64,000 nt of DNA. Origin: Epiperipatus broadwayi (lineage: Eukaryota > Onychophora > Udeonychophora > Euonychophora > Peripatidae). The DNA is taken from positions 2,229,097 to 2,293,096 of the forward strand of contig JAQFVV010000151.1 in assembly GCA_028023455.1 (NCBI GenBank), given 5' to 3'. Position numbers and translations under genes: made by a program. Shown in pieces: positions 43,690 through 56,392 of this stretch (its first letter is position 1; each line of letters starts with the position of its first letter). The notes under the pieces are model-generated. The model did not search any database and had not been told where the DNA came from. It saw only the letters and a program-made list of their open reading frames with translations.

Positions 43690-46200
43690 TGCATCATTCA
43701 AGCATCCTACCAGAAGACCCTAGGTCTGACAATAGTGAGATGTACTCCTTCTCTTCTGGTGGAAAACCCAGACTGTTACAGTACTGTAGTGCAAAATTTT
43801 AGCCTGACAAAAAATTGAACCACTACAGCATTCATGGTGAGGCATGCCAAGGGATTCCTTTGTCAGATGCAAATATTTCCAAAGGGGTCTAAGATCTGTT
43901 TGTAGGATGAATGGTCTATCAAATAGGTAGTTGTGAAATTTCTTGATGCCATTGACCAAGGTCAGTGCCTCTCTATCAATGTGAGCAAAGTTTATATCAG
44001 ATCTCGAGAGGCACTTTGATGCAAAGGCAATAGGGCTGTGTGACCCGTCATTATTTTTATGGGAGAACACTGCACCTGTTCCAACTGGTTATGCATCACA
44101 TGTTAATATTAGCATCTTTTCTGGGCTGAAATATACCATTACTGCTGTTTCTGATGTTAAATTTTTATCTTATTAAAGGCTTTATCATGCTTATCATCCC
44201 ACTTACAGAATGACTTTTTGTCCAGTAGTCTGTATAGTGGTTCAGCAACCTGTTTTATGATATAAAAACCCTTTGTAATAATTTATGAGCCCTAAGAAGA
44301 ACTGTAGTTTCTTCTTACTTTCAGATGTTTTGGCTTTTTTTATTGCCATCACTTTCTTTTGTGTTGGATGAAAGTTACTTGCATTTATCCTGTATCCCAG
44401 AAATTCATGATCATTGACGTGAAATATGCACTTATCCAAATTCATTTTAATTCCAGAAGCTTTGAATTTGTTCTAGAAGTTTCTCAGTGTCACTGCAGAG
44501 TTGTTCTGGTGTTTGTGCCACTAAAAAGACACCGTCAAAGTATGGTAGTGTGCCTGGTATTCCAGCAGCCAGTTGATACATGACTCTCTGAGTATTGCTG
44601 GGGTAACTGATATACCAAAAGGTAACCTGTTCATTTTGAATAATCCTTTATGGGTTATTATTGATAATGCTCTTGCAGCCTGATCATCTACAGATAGTAA
44701 AAACCCCACCACCTGATAATGTGGATAGGATTTGTTTGACTGATGGAAGTGGGTAATTATCCGGATCAAGAGCTTTGTTGATTGTGAATCGATAATCTCC
44801 ACATCATTTTCTTTGATGATTAATACTTTTGGGGTGGTCTATTCTGAGTATGTTATGGGATCTACAACCCCTGCTGCCTCCCACTTTCCAAGATCTGCTT
44901 CTGCTTTAGTTTGCAAAGCTAGTGAAAGTGATCTGCACTGACAACTAATAGGTTTTACCTCTATTTAGTGATAAATGGATTGGTTGTCCTAAATTCAAAC
45001 CCATCTCGTTGTTGAAGACATCAGATTTTAATTTAGTTACTGTCGTGACCTGATTCACTTTTGTCACTGCAAAGCCTAAGTGAATGAACCAGTCATGGCC
45101 TAATAAGTTGCTATGATCACCTGACGCCACCACCAGTGATAGGTGTATAGTCGTTAGGCATAGTAATTTGAACTAATGTTTGGCCCATCAGCTTTATTTT
45201 ATTGCCCTGATAGTCTCAGATTGACTTGCTGCTAGAATGCAGCATATATTCATTATTCTTATTAATGATAGCCAGGACTTTTTTGAAACAATAGACACTG
45301 CAGACCCTGCGTCCAGTTCCACTGTATCTGAAGTATCATTAATTATAACACTGTGTATAAATCCAGACTAATAGATTTATAATATGATTTTTACAGGTAA
45401 TTTGTTTATTTTTCTTATAATTGCTTTTTTTTTTTAAAAAAAAAATAGGATTAAACTTTATTGTGTACAAAATGTTTTACAAGATAAGCATTGATTTACA
45501 TAGTATAATATGGAGATCTAAGATGATACACTGTATTTTTTGTCCATAGCATTTCCAAACCCATTCTCATATTGGTTATCTGTCTTTTTAATTTCGAACA
45601 TGCAGCTATATGTCTGACCCACTTGCAAAATATACATGTCATATAGAGGTGTGGGCATTCTGTATGTTTGTGCATTTGCTCAATACATTTGTAGCAACAC
45701 TTTAGACTATTTGATGCTAAATTATCTGAACTGACTGAGTGTCTGACTGAAACAGTATTATGCTCGATTTTTTGCACTTCATGTTTGGTAATTTTTTTAA
45801 TGGGTTTGCCTGACTAGCTATTGATTCTGCTAGTACTGCTTGGGCCCCAGATGTTTCAAAATCTAAATCCCATATCATCAGCATGTTAAATCTTAAAATG
45901 TGATCATTTATGCCATAAATAAAATGATCTCGAAGTGCTTCATTCAGAAAATCTTTGAATTCATACTTTAATACCAATGATCAGATTCTGGTTGTGAACT
46001 CTCTGGCTTTTTTGCCCTGTTCTCGCATGCAGAGGTTGAACTAGAGGTATTATTTCAACCTCTGCATTATTGTCAAGGGTTTTGGAAAAAAATAATCTGT
46101 GAGAATTGTTAATGTTTTGTCAACATCTAGATCAGCTGGTGTTTCTGCCATAGATTGAGACTTGAGTATCTCACAAGTTTGAAGACCTATTATGGTCATT
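43690..46200 (-). pseudogene. Ty3/gypsy retroelement remnant G2 (gag, protease, RT, RNase H)
   Basis: Minus strand, in the canonical order but in broken frames. Gag: LRDHFIYGINDHILRFN (about 45920) and the zinc-knuckle region CYKCIEQMHKHTECPHLY, then CIFC (about 45690-45610). Protease: ELDAGSAVSIVS near 45310 (the active-site D-S/T-G appears as D-A-G) and NLLGHDWFIHL near 45100. RT: KGLFKMNRLPFGIS near 44630 and FLGYRINASNFHPTQKK near 44390. RNase H: SPIAFASKCLSRSD and NFAHIDREALTLV near 44020-43960. Several stops and shifts make it inactive, and the integrase is missing. A LINE fragment abuts its 5' side at 46205. Confidence 0.8.
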
Positions 46201-46204
46201 AATG

Positions 46205-47260
46205 TGACTAAAGATCCTGTTTGGGCTTTAAACAGTAAACTACTTTCCTTGCTGTTATCATAAATTAACTCGCACCCAAAATTCCGTTAACTTCTTTCTA
46301 TATATTTAAACTCTTTTTATTCTCCAACCTAGTTCTCCATCTCTCCAACTCCCTATTCTTTATTAATGCATCTATTCTTCTATCCCATTCCTTACCAATA
46401 TAAGACTCAACAATTCTCCTAACACAATCATCCCATCTTTTATATAAGTATTCTGAAATAAATTCTTTATCCAAATCTTCTGCTTACTGTACTACCTTTC
46501 CCACCCATCCTGTTGCTTGCCCTTAATTCATAACCCAATTAAATACTATTTTGGCTATTCTTTTATTATCCATAAACAGTAATATACTGAACATTTTCAT
46601 TTTGCTTTTTTGCATCTCTCACATAAAAACTTGATCATTACATTTCTCCTTGAATTGCATCTAATGCATGTCTTCCCACTTCTCTTTGTACTTTTTCTAA
46701 GTTATCTAATAGCACTTTACTAACACATAATGCAACATTACCATATGTTAACCCTGCTATTGCCACTCTGTCCATACAATTCTCATTACATCATGCTTAT
46801 TATATGAACACACTGTTAATTTTTTTTATCAAGACCCACCTTTTCTTTGCTTCATTTATCAATTTTTTCTCCCATTCATCCAAACTATTTCTCTGATTAC
46901 TTAAAATGATTCCCAAATAGTTATACCTATTCACCACACTTAACTTTATATCCCCAAATAAAAATTATTTGCTTCTTTTTTCCCAGTATTAAGCATTCCT
47001 TTTGATTTTTTTCTCACTAAGTTTAATCTCATCTCTTTACCCACCCTTGCACATGTCCTCAGCATAATTTCCATCTTTTTCCTTCTTTCTGTGCACAAGA
47101 GGACATCATCCACAAATAAAAGACCCAATAATGTACATACTCCTTTGTCATCTATTAATGGTATCTCTATCCCTCTTCCTACTATTGCTCTCTCCATTTC
47201 TTTCAACAAACTGATTCTATATTCCCCAATTGGAGGAAACTGAACTATATAAAAAATGGT
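46205..47260 (-). mobile_element. LINE internal fragment, copy L5 (RT core region)
   Basis: Minus strand. 47209-46946 encodes LLKEMERAIVGRGIEIPLID, then LLFVDDVLLCTERRKKME, the catalytic FVDD box of the reverse transcriptase. This runs into the region homologous to copy L2 (RYNYLGIILSNQ near 46920, then KKLINEAK). It is truncated at the 3' side before the zinc finger (46205). This is the only copy of this family here that includes the RT active site. Multiple shifts are present. Confidence 0.8.
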
Positions 47261-48149
47261 TTATAAAATAAAAAATCAAGATTTGAAAAAAAAAAAAAAA
47301 GTGCTAGAGAATTAATTTTTGTAATTTTTAATAGATAGGATCCTGACGTTTGAAGAATCTATTTACAATCCATGCTTTTATTTTATTTTTTTCAAGCCCA
47401 TGACATTTAAAGTTAAAATCGATTCTAAGCCATTACGTAATGGATAACTGTACTTTACTTTTGATCACAAAAACAACATCTTAAAAGTACATGCATGTAC
47501 AAAAGTAAAACATTTACTTCTTCACATATTTATAAATAAAAACAAAATATTATCATGTGTCTACTCAGCTGTTTAATGTTTCAACTATAGATTAATGATT
47601 TTTTTTTTTTTTAAAAAGATTTTAACCAATCAACTGCTCATCTGTGATTTTCTGCCAAAAAAAAAAAAATAATAATAACAAAAAACAACTTATTTCTTAT
47701 CAAAACTTTATAAAAACTTTCAAATAAAACTTTTTAATTAATTCATTTATTTAAAATATATATATATATGCCCAATATATATAGAAACAATGCATAATAC
47801 TAGCTGAAATCTATATAAAATATTTGAAATGGCCTATAGCTATATTCTTTCAGACACACTCTCCCTTTAAATAAAAAAAAAGTTTGAATTTTGCAGGATT
47901 TCCTTTTCTATTAAAAGGCTGAACAATTCAAGCTTTTCTTTATTTAAAGGGGAAGTGTGGCTGCAAGAATATGGGTATTTCAAATATTATAATACATATA
48001 TCTGTACAAGAAATTATTGTGCATTGATATTAAACCTCAAATACAAGAAAGTACATTATTGGTTAACATATAACTAAAAAATGTGTATTTGAAAGTAGAT
48101 GATTCAAGGATATAATAGTACCACCAGGTTCAGGTTAATTCCATGAGGG
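47261..48149. other. Spacer with a degenerate foldback
   Basis: CACACTCTCCCTTTAAATAA (about 47855) and TTATTTAAAGGGGAAGTGTG (about 47940) are inverted, with weaker pairing out to about 47795 and 48040, suggesting a MITE-like foldback. The remainder is A/T-rich. Confidence 0.55.
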
Positions 48150-50700
48150 GATAAACTCTTAAATTTAAAAGTAAAAAAAAAACTTAAGATTTCTCTCACT
48201 TGTGGAGGAAAAGTTGGCAAAGACACCTGTAAACAAAAAGGAACTCCTATCTTTTCTGGGCGTCATCAATTATTATGACACTATTTTTCATCGTAAAATA
48301 GAGGCTGCTGAACAATGGTACACATTATTGGATAAAAATATAGTCTAGATGTGGAACAGTAAGTAAGAAAGAGCTTTTAAAAATCTGAAAGATCTGATAT
48401 CAGATTCAATACTATTAATACCCCATGATCCAGAAAGAGTGATTGAACTACATCACCAGTGGGAACAGGTGCTGCGTTGCCCCATAGGAATAATGATGGG
48501 ACCCTAACTTCCCATTGCATTCACACCAAAATGTCTGACGAAAGCTGAGAAAAACTATGCTCAGATTGATAGAGAAGTCTTAGCCATGATTGCTGACATT
48601 AAGAAAATTTCACAACTATCTTTATAGTAAATCATTCATAATATAAATCAAATGCAGTCCATTGTTGGGAATTTTCACATCCAATAAATGAACCCACAGC
48701 ATGCCCCCCCCCCACAAATGGTGAGGTGATTTAATTTATTAAGATGTGATTTTAAACTAGAATACACTGAGGAAAAACAAATTATCATGTAAATACCCCA
48801 AGTCAAAGGAAGCAAAAAAAATCAACCAATTAATATGACAGAATTGGAATTAAATGTACCAAGCAATAGCAAATTGGTTGCTCAATAGACCACTGTTGAC
48901 TTTGGATTCCAAAGATTAATGGAATTGATCAGTCAAGGATAGCCAAACAATAAACCAGATGAGCTGCATCTGACCCACTGGACTCAAAGACTGGAGCTCT
49001 CAACTGAGAATAACTGCATTATTTGGACATCATGAGCTGTGATTCCACCACTGAAAGATCCCAAATGGTTAAAATTTTACATAATTGACACCCAGAAATC
49101 ATCAGAATGAAAATGTGAGCTAGATCCTCTGTCTAGTGGCCTACTTTGGACTCTGTTATTGAGACTAAGATTCATTGTTGCTAGCTTTGTAAGATAAACC
49201 AAAACATATCAGCAAAGAGTAAGACTGGTTAGTGGCTTAAATCTAAACGTTCCTGGACCAGAATTCACATCAATTATACTAGCCCATGGAGGGGCAAGCT
49301 TTTATTAATAGGAATTGATTCATTCTATAAGTGTCTGGAGGTGATAAAAGTATCATCATTTCATTCTATAGCAACAATCAAAGTTCTTAGAAGGCTATTC
49401 ACTATCCATAGTCTGCCTAAAACTGTAGTGTTGATCAATGACACAACCTTCACCTCTTGTCTATTCCGACAATCCTGTGCCAACAAGAATATTGAACTAA
49501 TGTTCAGTCCACCATTCCACCCTGAGAGCAATAGCTATGCTGAAAGATTAATTCAAGAAACAAAGAATGTTTAAGAAAATTAACACAAGTAATGGGAACA
49601 CCTATATTATCAGAATGCTATTAGTAGAAAATTAACACAGGTAATGGGAACACCTATATTATGAGAATGCTATTAGTACAGCAGTCTACACTAAGCACAA
49701 TCACTGGAAAAATGCAAGTTGAACTATTATTCACCAGAGCCCTGATAACTAATCTATCAGTACTTAAACCTAATTAATATAATAAAAAAAATGAAAAACA
49801 GAAGTATTATAGTGCATATAGATATCCAAGTTTTAGGTTGCACATATGGTGGAATCATCATGTGTTCCAGCAGTTATGATTAAGACAAAAAGATTGCAGA
49901 CAGCATTATTCAAATCTTAGAAGAGTAGCACCATAGAGACTAATTAAGGCTGGACTATGGGTCACCAAACAGCAATGAATAGGTTACAAAATGCAAAGAC
50001 ACCAGAGCTAATAATAAAACAAGGAGACAAGAGCTACGAATGAGGACATCAGAACTATGAATGAAGAGATCACTCTTACTGATGAAGACACTGAAACTGA
50101 TGATAATGGAACCAGACCTGAAGAAGCTAGGAAATGACAAATACATCCATCCACATTTTCCAGCACTAATTTTAGCCAGGGAGAGGAAAATGTTATGGTG
50201 CAACATACTTTCAACTACTGGACTTGTTCAGATTCTATCTTATTCTGATTGGATTCAGTATTCACATATACAGATCAATGAATATATGTATAGACAAAAT
50301 ATAGCCAATGGTAGAAACATGTCAATATGTTTGGGGGAGACTGATTGCTCCCATTAAGGAAGGGGACCTGGCTATAAACTTAAAGTCCATTTGGAGGTAT
50401 AGTCAGATAACTACCAAATAACTATCATATAGTTCTCAATATTGTAAAGTAATGAGGCAAGTTCACGTTTGAACTGGGAGATGCTAGATCCTAAACCAGA
50501 CACAAGGTAAACTTTCATATCGCAGTTGCTAGTGTCACCATACCTGGGACATGAGGCAAGCTACCACTGAACAGATGGAAGTGCTAGGCATATCTAGAAA
50601 AGCACCTGAAATCTTTTGCTTCAATAATTGCTTGGCAACTATATACTTAGTTCAATTGTATTAACAAAGGTATATCAGCTGTTATTGCAATTATATGTAA
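48150..50700 (+). pseudogene. Ty3/gypsy retroelement remnant G3 (RNase H and integrase)
   Basis: Plus strand. ELLSFLGVINYYD near 48240 is the RT/RNase H junction, and TKAEKNYAQIDREVLAMI near 48545 is the RNase H. FKLEYTEEKQII near 48755, then NKPDELHLTHWTQRLELSTE near 48955, is the connection. Integrase core: LLIGIDSFYKCLEVIK (first Asp region) near 49305, VVLINDTTFTS (second Asp) near 49430 and FHPESNSYAERLIQETK (Glu) near 49525. The D, D and E positions are still present in the last 80-codon open stretch (49341-49574), but the rest is full of stops. AATAAA near 50725 and a compact A/T-rich end may mark the 3' LTR. Confidence 0.75.
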
Positions 50701-51590
50701 ATACATAATGCATATATGTTGAATAAATATTTAACAATATTTGTGAGAGTCGATGTTTATTTCGAGTTTAAATAAATACAGCAGAATTATAATATGAACT
50801 ACTTTTAAATCATGAGTGAACTAAAAGATTTGAAACACTTATCAATAACGTTTTTTCCTCAGGATATGGACACCAAATCACAATGCTTTTCTTTGTTAAT
50901 TAATTTATCCGCTGTAATTTGTAACAAACTTAATAACACTACTATTGGAAATTTGTCATTAACATTTATAATGTCTAAATTTAAATTTTAAATAATAATA
51001 ATGATGATGATGATAATGATAATAAATATTGTCCATATCCCCTTCCTCTATGCATAAATTATTATTTAAAGCAAATATTAAATTAAAATCGAATAAATAA
51101 ATAAATACACATACAATAGAGAGAAAAAAAATCAAAATAGTTATAAGAACACTCAATGATCAACGGTGGATGCGTGCGTGTGTTTACATATACACATATA
51201 CAAGACGTAAAAAAGTTAAACATCTTTAAAGCTTTTTATTTAACACAAAATTTAAATTAGAATTGAAAAATAAAATAATATATATATAGCATAAAAAAAA
51301 TTCAAAATAGTTATAATTATTTTAAGATCAGTATATATTGGTTGTTTTAATCAATATCTGTGCGTGCATGTTCATCACTCACCTACAGGTTGTAAAAAAA
51401 GGTGTTAAACAATTTTCAAAGTAGTTGTAATAAATATTATTTAAAGATCAGTAGAATATATATATAATGGTTCCTTTTAATGATTATCTGTGCGCGCATA
51501 TTCACACACACACACGTTGCAAAAAAAAAAAAGTTAAACATCTTTAAAACATTACAAAAATTAGCAATCTATATAAAAACTGATATTTAC
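50701..51590. other. Intron sequence
   Basis: AT-rich. Three loosely similar segments (about 51165-51230, 51355-51420 and 51480-51545) share GTGCGTGCGTGTTT/ACATATAC and GTTAAACATCTTTAAA phrases, i.e. a degenerate tandem repeat of roughly 150-190 bp. It lies just inside the 20-kb intron after exon a. Confidence 0.5.
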
Positions 51591-51719
51591 CGAAACATAT
51601 CCATTTTGAGCTGCGATTATAAGAGGTGTATTTCCGATTGTTTTATCCTTCAGATTAATCCCACACTGCTCCGGCCGCCACTGTTGCAGCAACCGCTTGA
51701 CTTGATCTGATCTACCTTC
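51591..51719 (-). CDS. Ankyrin-repeat protein, coding exon a (first seen)
   Basis: A 129-bp exon (43 codons, phase 0 at both ends) with acceptor AACATTTGCAG before 51719 and donor GTTTCG|GTAAAT at 51591/51590. It reads EGRSDQVKRLLQQWRPEQ, then NTPLIIAAQNGYVS: the end of one ankyrin unit, an insert, and the N-x-T-P-L-x-x-A-A-x-x-G-Y motif of the next, which is finished by exon b. The following intron is 19.95 kb. It has no initiator Met, so at least one further exon lies upstream (to the right). The locally higher GC and CpG content contrasts with the AT-rich introns. Which ankyrin protein this is cannot be told from these 200 or so residues. Confidence 0.9.
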
Positions 51720-52559
51720 CTGCAAATGTTAGATTAAATCAATAATGTCAATGACCTCAAGAAAAAACTATTAAAGTGATCTATAATAAAAGAATCTAAG
51801 TCAGTGAACTTTCAGTAAAAATAGGGGCACGAACTGGCATTAAAAACCCAGTTCCAATTGGCTCCTAATAATAGTTAAAACAAATTAACTCATATTTCAA
51901 ATACGATTATGATTTTTAAAATGTGACTAATAAATAGTTTCAACATTTGAAAAAAAAAAATACTTTTGTTAATTAAAAAGAGTCATTTTAATTGAAAAGC
52001 AATCAAAATATTAACAATGACAATTAATTCACTCATTCGTGTGCTCAAGAGTTTGGAATCAAATAATTAAAATCGTCATGCAAATCAAAATAAACTATCA
52101 AATGATTTCAAGAGTTAAATTTTTCCATTTAGAATATATATAAAAAACAACTAAAAATAAATACCGTATTAGCATAACATTTCCGAATGATTAAGATTTT
52201 ACATTTTGATTGAGAGATGTAACAAAGGAGGAATACGACTTTCCTCTCTGCTAGCGGTGATTCATCACCATCGGCTTTTGCACCCTGTGGTTTAATGCAG
52301 CGGTACAGTGGCAAACTCTGGAACCCAAGATCCATGGTTCACGGCTACGCTCTGGCACTTCCGGTACTCGAATTTTATCTGCTTCAGAGCAAAATATCAC
52401 TCGATTATTTATTTACCATATTTAGCAGCTATTTGTAAACTAGTACAGACATTCTAATGCCAGTGAAAAACTCCAAAAGCCCCCCCCCCCCCAAAAAAAA
52501 AGATGACCAACAAATAAAATATCAGAAATGTTGACTGTACAAAAATTCCATGCTGGCCC
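51720..52559. other. Sequence upstream of exon a, with a GC-richer tRNA-like patch
   Basis: At 52245-52375 the composition rises to near 50% GC. The minus strand reads AGCGTAGCCGTGAACCATGG, then CTTGGGTTCCAGAG (box-B-like), suggesting a SINE. The rest is AT-rich with a C/A homopolymer at 52481-52501. Confidence 0.4.
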
Positions 52560-53990
52560 TTTGATTTGATTAATTGATCTCTTCAATAAGGTCTGCTTTT
52601 TCTGCAAGGCACTTTACTTTTTGAAATACTTCAACATCTAGCTTTCCGATATACCACCTTCAGTAATATCTTCTTGAAGAAAGCAATCAATAAGCCCTTC
52701 TTTCAGAGAGTCACAGGTTATCTGTATAATACAAATTGAATCTATACTTGCTAAAACCATAACCAAGTTCATACTTTTTTCAGGAGGTCATTAGCCTCTA
52801 TTTCACTAATGGCCTCTATCAAGTAAGCTAAAAAACATTGATTGGTTCTATGATCTTGCTGTGTAGTTTTGAAATCATGGAGAGCATCTTTAAATGAATT
52901 TTTTCTATTAGCTATATGTTAGGCTGATAGAGGCTCCTGATCTTGCTCTCATAAAATGAACTGGATAATTTTTTAAAACAATGATCACTGAAATATAATA
53001 AATTCAAGGGGATATTAACACGGGTTCATACTTGAAGAAAACATTGAGAATATTAAATACAACTTGATGTGTTTTTGGTGTTGCAAACATTTATCATCAT
53101 AATAAAATACACTATCTTTTACTTGTCTTAAGTGGAGCATTCACACAATGGAGTCTATGCTGGGCCTCAGTATATAAGTTGCCTTTCCACTAAACTTCCT
53201 TCCGCCAAATACTTAAAGTGGTTCACATTTTTAAGGTGATAACCATTCATGGAAAAAATTGCTGCCAATTTTTCTTACATTATTGGCTAGTAAATTGGAG
53301 ATTTTTTTAGCATTTGTTGCTAAAAATCGTATTCAAAACATTAAGTACATTCTGTAGATTATCTTTTGAATGAACAGGCATATTGTAATCATCAGCATAC
53401 TCTAGCTCTTATTTTTGCTTTTAACCATTGTTAATGAAAAATTCCACCATTATGAAATCTGGATTGCATCTTGATGCCTTCTTTATGAAGCTGCAGATAA
53501 ATTATTCCAAAGACCACTACCACAAAAATGAAAAATTAGATTGGCGACACAGTATACACTCTTTTATAAGACCAGTTCTTATTTCAAACACCTCACACTT
53601 TTTATCATCAGTTAATAACACTTTCTTTCATTCCAACATGTCAAATTGTGTAGTGTGAATAAATTTCAGTGGGCAATCATCTAATTTCAACCACTGACGT
53701 AAACCTATTCAATTAATTGTAAAACAAATGCCAAATCAATAAAAGGAATATATAAACCACACCTCCCCTTCTGATATTTTTCTTTTAATATTTGTTCAGA
53801 AAACAAAAACCTTGTCTATAGACCTTCTTGATTTTCTAGAGTCACCCAACCTCTAACAAAGGTTTATCTATGAATAGAGGGATTCTATTCGACAACATTC
53901 TTGAAAGTTTCTTTATTACAATGGATTGCTAATGATATTCCACAATAACTGCCACAGTCTTTTCTAATTTTATAAATTCAAGCAATAAAA
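52560..53990 (-). pseudogene. Non-LTR retroelement RT remnant, second LINE type (L6)
   Basis: Minus strand, broken frames. DCGSYCGISL near 53930 matches the N-x-Y-R-G-I-S-L motif. IPFIDLAFVLQL near 53740 is the F-I-D-L-x-K-A-F motif (finger/palm, first catalytic Asp). FEIRTGLIKECIL near 53590 corresponds to G-x-R-Q-G-C-x-L-S-P, ELEYADDYNMPVHSKDNLQ near 53400 is the YADD active site and VNHFKYLAEGSLVE near 53240 the motif after it. At 52960-52640 follow unassigned coding-like pieces (ALHDFKTTQQDHRTNQCFLA; CDSLKEGLIDCFLQEDITEG). The family differs from copies L1-L5. Many stops make it inactive. Confidence 0.7.
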
Positions 53991-54406
53991 ACATCCTTTA
54001 AATTCAAGGGTCATAACTTCATGGATTCATATATTCCTAAAAAAATCTAAATGTTTTGAATGTATAAAATTTCTCTGATATTTTATCAGAATTTGTATAA
54101 CACATGAACTGATCACCACAAATCAAACCTAAATAAATAAGTTTATCATGAAATGTCACCAATACAATACTTGAAAATTTTTTTGAAAGTTAATCAAAAT
54201 ATTTCCTACATTCAAAATATCAGGATCATCATACCATTTCAGATACATAAGTCTCTTTGAATATGCCAACAATAAAGATCTAAAATGTCTCTAATAAGTG
54301 AATGTCTATCTTCTTTTCAGTTTTTAAGCTTTGAATTGGTATTTTTAGATCTAGTGAGTGAAATACCCTTGTAAATAAAAAGCAGTACTAATAGCTTTAA
54401 CAAGAT
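53991..54406. other. Intron or flanking sequence
   Basis: AT-rich; nothing recognised. Confidence 0.4.
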
Positions 54407-54444
54407 TTTATTGATAAATGCCCCAAAAGAAAACCTTAAAAATC

Positions 54445-54505
54445 TCTATTCAATACTCAGACCAGATTCATGCTTTGGCAATCCTCAGTGAGGCACTAGG
54501 ATATT
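54445..54505 (-). ncRNA. Hammerhead-like motif, left arm
   Basis: Core CTGAGGA (54482-54488), hairpin TTGC-CAAA-GCAT, GAAT (in place of GAAA), helix III CTGG, triplet GTC, then TGAG pairing with CTCA. The A15.1 position is lost, so it is probably inactive. Confidence 0.35.
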
Positions 54506-54508
54506 TTC

Positions 54509-54574
54509 AGATACTAGATCTAAAAATATCAACTTTTGAGTTGATATGAAACCGGTCTTTTTAATCTAGTATCT
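54509..54574 (+). ncRNA. Degenerate hammerhead-like fold at the foldback centre
   Basis: Helix I AGATACTAGAT/ATCTAGTATCT is 11 bp and perfect. Stem II ATATCAACT-TTTG-AGTTGATAT is 9 bp and perfect. GAAA is at 54548-54551, then the palindrome ACCGGT and triplet GTC. The catalytic strand is CTAAAAA instead of CTGANGA, so the scaffold is retained but the core is lost. Confidence 0.4.
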
Positions 54575-54578
54575 GAAA

Positions 54579-54636
54579 TATCTTAGTGCCTCACTGAGGA
54601 TTGCCAAAGCATGAAACCAGTCAGAGGATTGAGGAT
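54579..54636 (+). ncRNA. Hammerhead-like motif, right arm
   Basis: Core CTGAGGA at 54594-54600, hairpin TTGC-CAAA-GCAT (T.T then TGC/GCA), GAAA at 54613-54616, helix III CCAG, triplet GTC, then GAGG pairing with CCTC. It resembles the family B motif at 11931-11995. Confidence 0.45.
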
Positions 54637-54688
54637 AATTTCTAGATAGATATTTTAAAAGTGCTTTCTCTTGGGGCATTTATCAATA

Positions 54689-56392
54689 AGCACTTCTATT
54701 TATTTTTTAGGCTTCCTTGTTTGTTGAAACTCCACAATCAATTTATTATTCTGTTAAACAGAAAATTTGTCTCATTTATGCAATGTGATATGAAGTCACT
54801 TCAGTAAGTCAATTTAAATTCACTCTAATGGGGCTATTTGTATCATTAGTTTGCTGGTTTTACAATCACTTGACAGTAAAAACTGGTGCTAAAATAATAT
54901 CGATTTAATGGATTAGAATATATATATATTAATATCTTTCAAAAAACCAATGAGCCAAAAATGCTGTTGACTAATGGTTTCTTTTTTTAGGTCCCAAGTG
55001 CATTTGTGAGAGTTCTTGCAAAAACTCATTTTTTGTTTCACTTTAAAAAAAATAAATAATATATTTTCAAATGGTTTGTTTATATATTAATGATTATTTT
55101 TTCAAAATATTTGTGAAGCATTTATTTGTTGATGAAAATATGGTGTTTATAATAATATTAAATTCAAAAATATTTGTTTTTTAGAAATACGGGTCAAGAG
55201 AAATGTAATAATATAAAGCAGGAAATTCCTGATTGGCTAAAAAAGAATGCCTCTATAATCAGTGAAACTGTAGTTTTTTGTCATTTTTTAACAACTACAA
55301 GTAAAATTTTAAATTCTAGAAAAAAATTCATTTAGATTTTAGAAATGGTGTTCAAATAAAAAATATTTCATTAAAAATAAAATTTTTATTGCTAGTGAAA
55401 TTTAGTAAGAACAATAAATGCTTTTTTAAAGAAAGCATAAAACCTTGTATAAATATGATTAGAATAAAATCTATTTTTAACACCTCTATCACTTTAAATG
55501 CATTTATTTCTCTAACCTTGGAGCATAAATCATTTATAATCTGACCAACATAATATTCATGCTATATGATCTTTTACAATTGTATTCCTAACTAAAAAAT
55601 TCATTTTATGGTGTTGTTTTAAGGGTAGATGTGAAGAATTTGTGATGGTTAATCCATTCATTGTACAAGTCACTGTTTGAGTTTATTAGTACTAATGCTA
55701 TCATTTAAAAATAACTTTGGATCAAAGTTCACTGTTATTAGTATATGCATTATTTTATTTTTATAATCTGTCTATAAGCAATCATAAGATTAACCTAGTT
55801 TAAACAGTGATTTTTAACCTACAGCTAATAAAGCTAAATTCTGTCATATTAGTACAGAGTTATTAGAGCACAAAAAATATAAAATTGTAAAACATAAATC
55901 GTGAAGACTGACATTAATTATTGTTAAAACAAATATTTAAACACGTCACATTCCTATTCTTCGTATGTTATGAATTGGGAAGTAGTTAACGCAATTAATT
56001 TTATGATTCATCAAATAAAAATTAAGAGAATCAATTATACTTTTATAGCCTATGTGATACAGTGTTTATACTGTCATACCTGATATATTCATACAGAATA
56101 TCTTAGAATATAATCGAATTATTAAACGTAAATCACTCAAGCCACTCATATATGCTTTTCCTTTACATATTGTCTGGTATATGTGCACCACTCATATATT
56201 TATTTATTTTTCGTTACAACATATGTAAATTTCAAACAGAAGTGGCAACAGCCCTGTAAATTATGTTTAACAACACTCATACAGCAATAAAATCAAAGAA
56301 TAAAATAATCCACCTATTGTTTACATTTTCAATGTTTCTAAGCATTCATACTGATGTATGAGGGTTTTTCATACATAGTTTCCAGAAGTGCT
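54689..56392. other. Flanking sequence without recognisable content
   Basis: AT-rich with no open frames of note and no repeat family recognised by eye. Confidence 0.45.

Larger units (their letters stand above)
54407..54688. repeat. Foldback repeat with three hammerhead-like segments
   Basis: The ends TATTGATAAATGCCCCAA and TTGGGGCATTTATCAATA are inverted. Inside, each arm has a copy of CCTCACTGAGGATTGCCAAA (left arm on minus, right on plus). The centre 54509-54574 forms a third, degenerate hammerhead-like fold. Arms are about 100 bp and roughly 85-90% alike. Confidence 0.8.

Noticed and set aside
49341-49574. Intact integrase gene
   Set aside because: Only about 80 codons of the catalytic core are open. 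The flanking pol sequence has many stops, so it is a remnant.
50955-51160. His/Tyr-rich minus-strand frame
   Set aside because: Produced by an AAT/GAT trinucleotide microsatellite.
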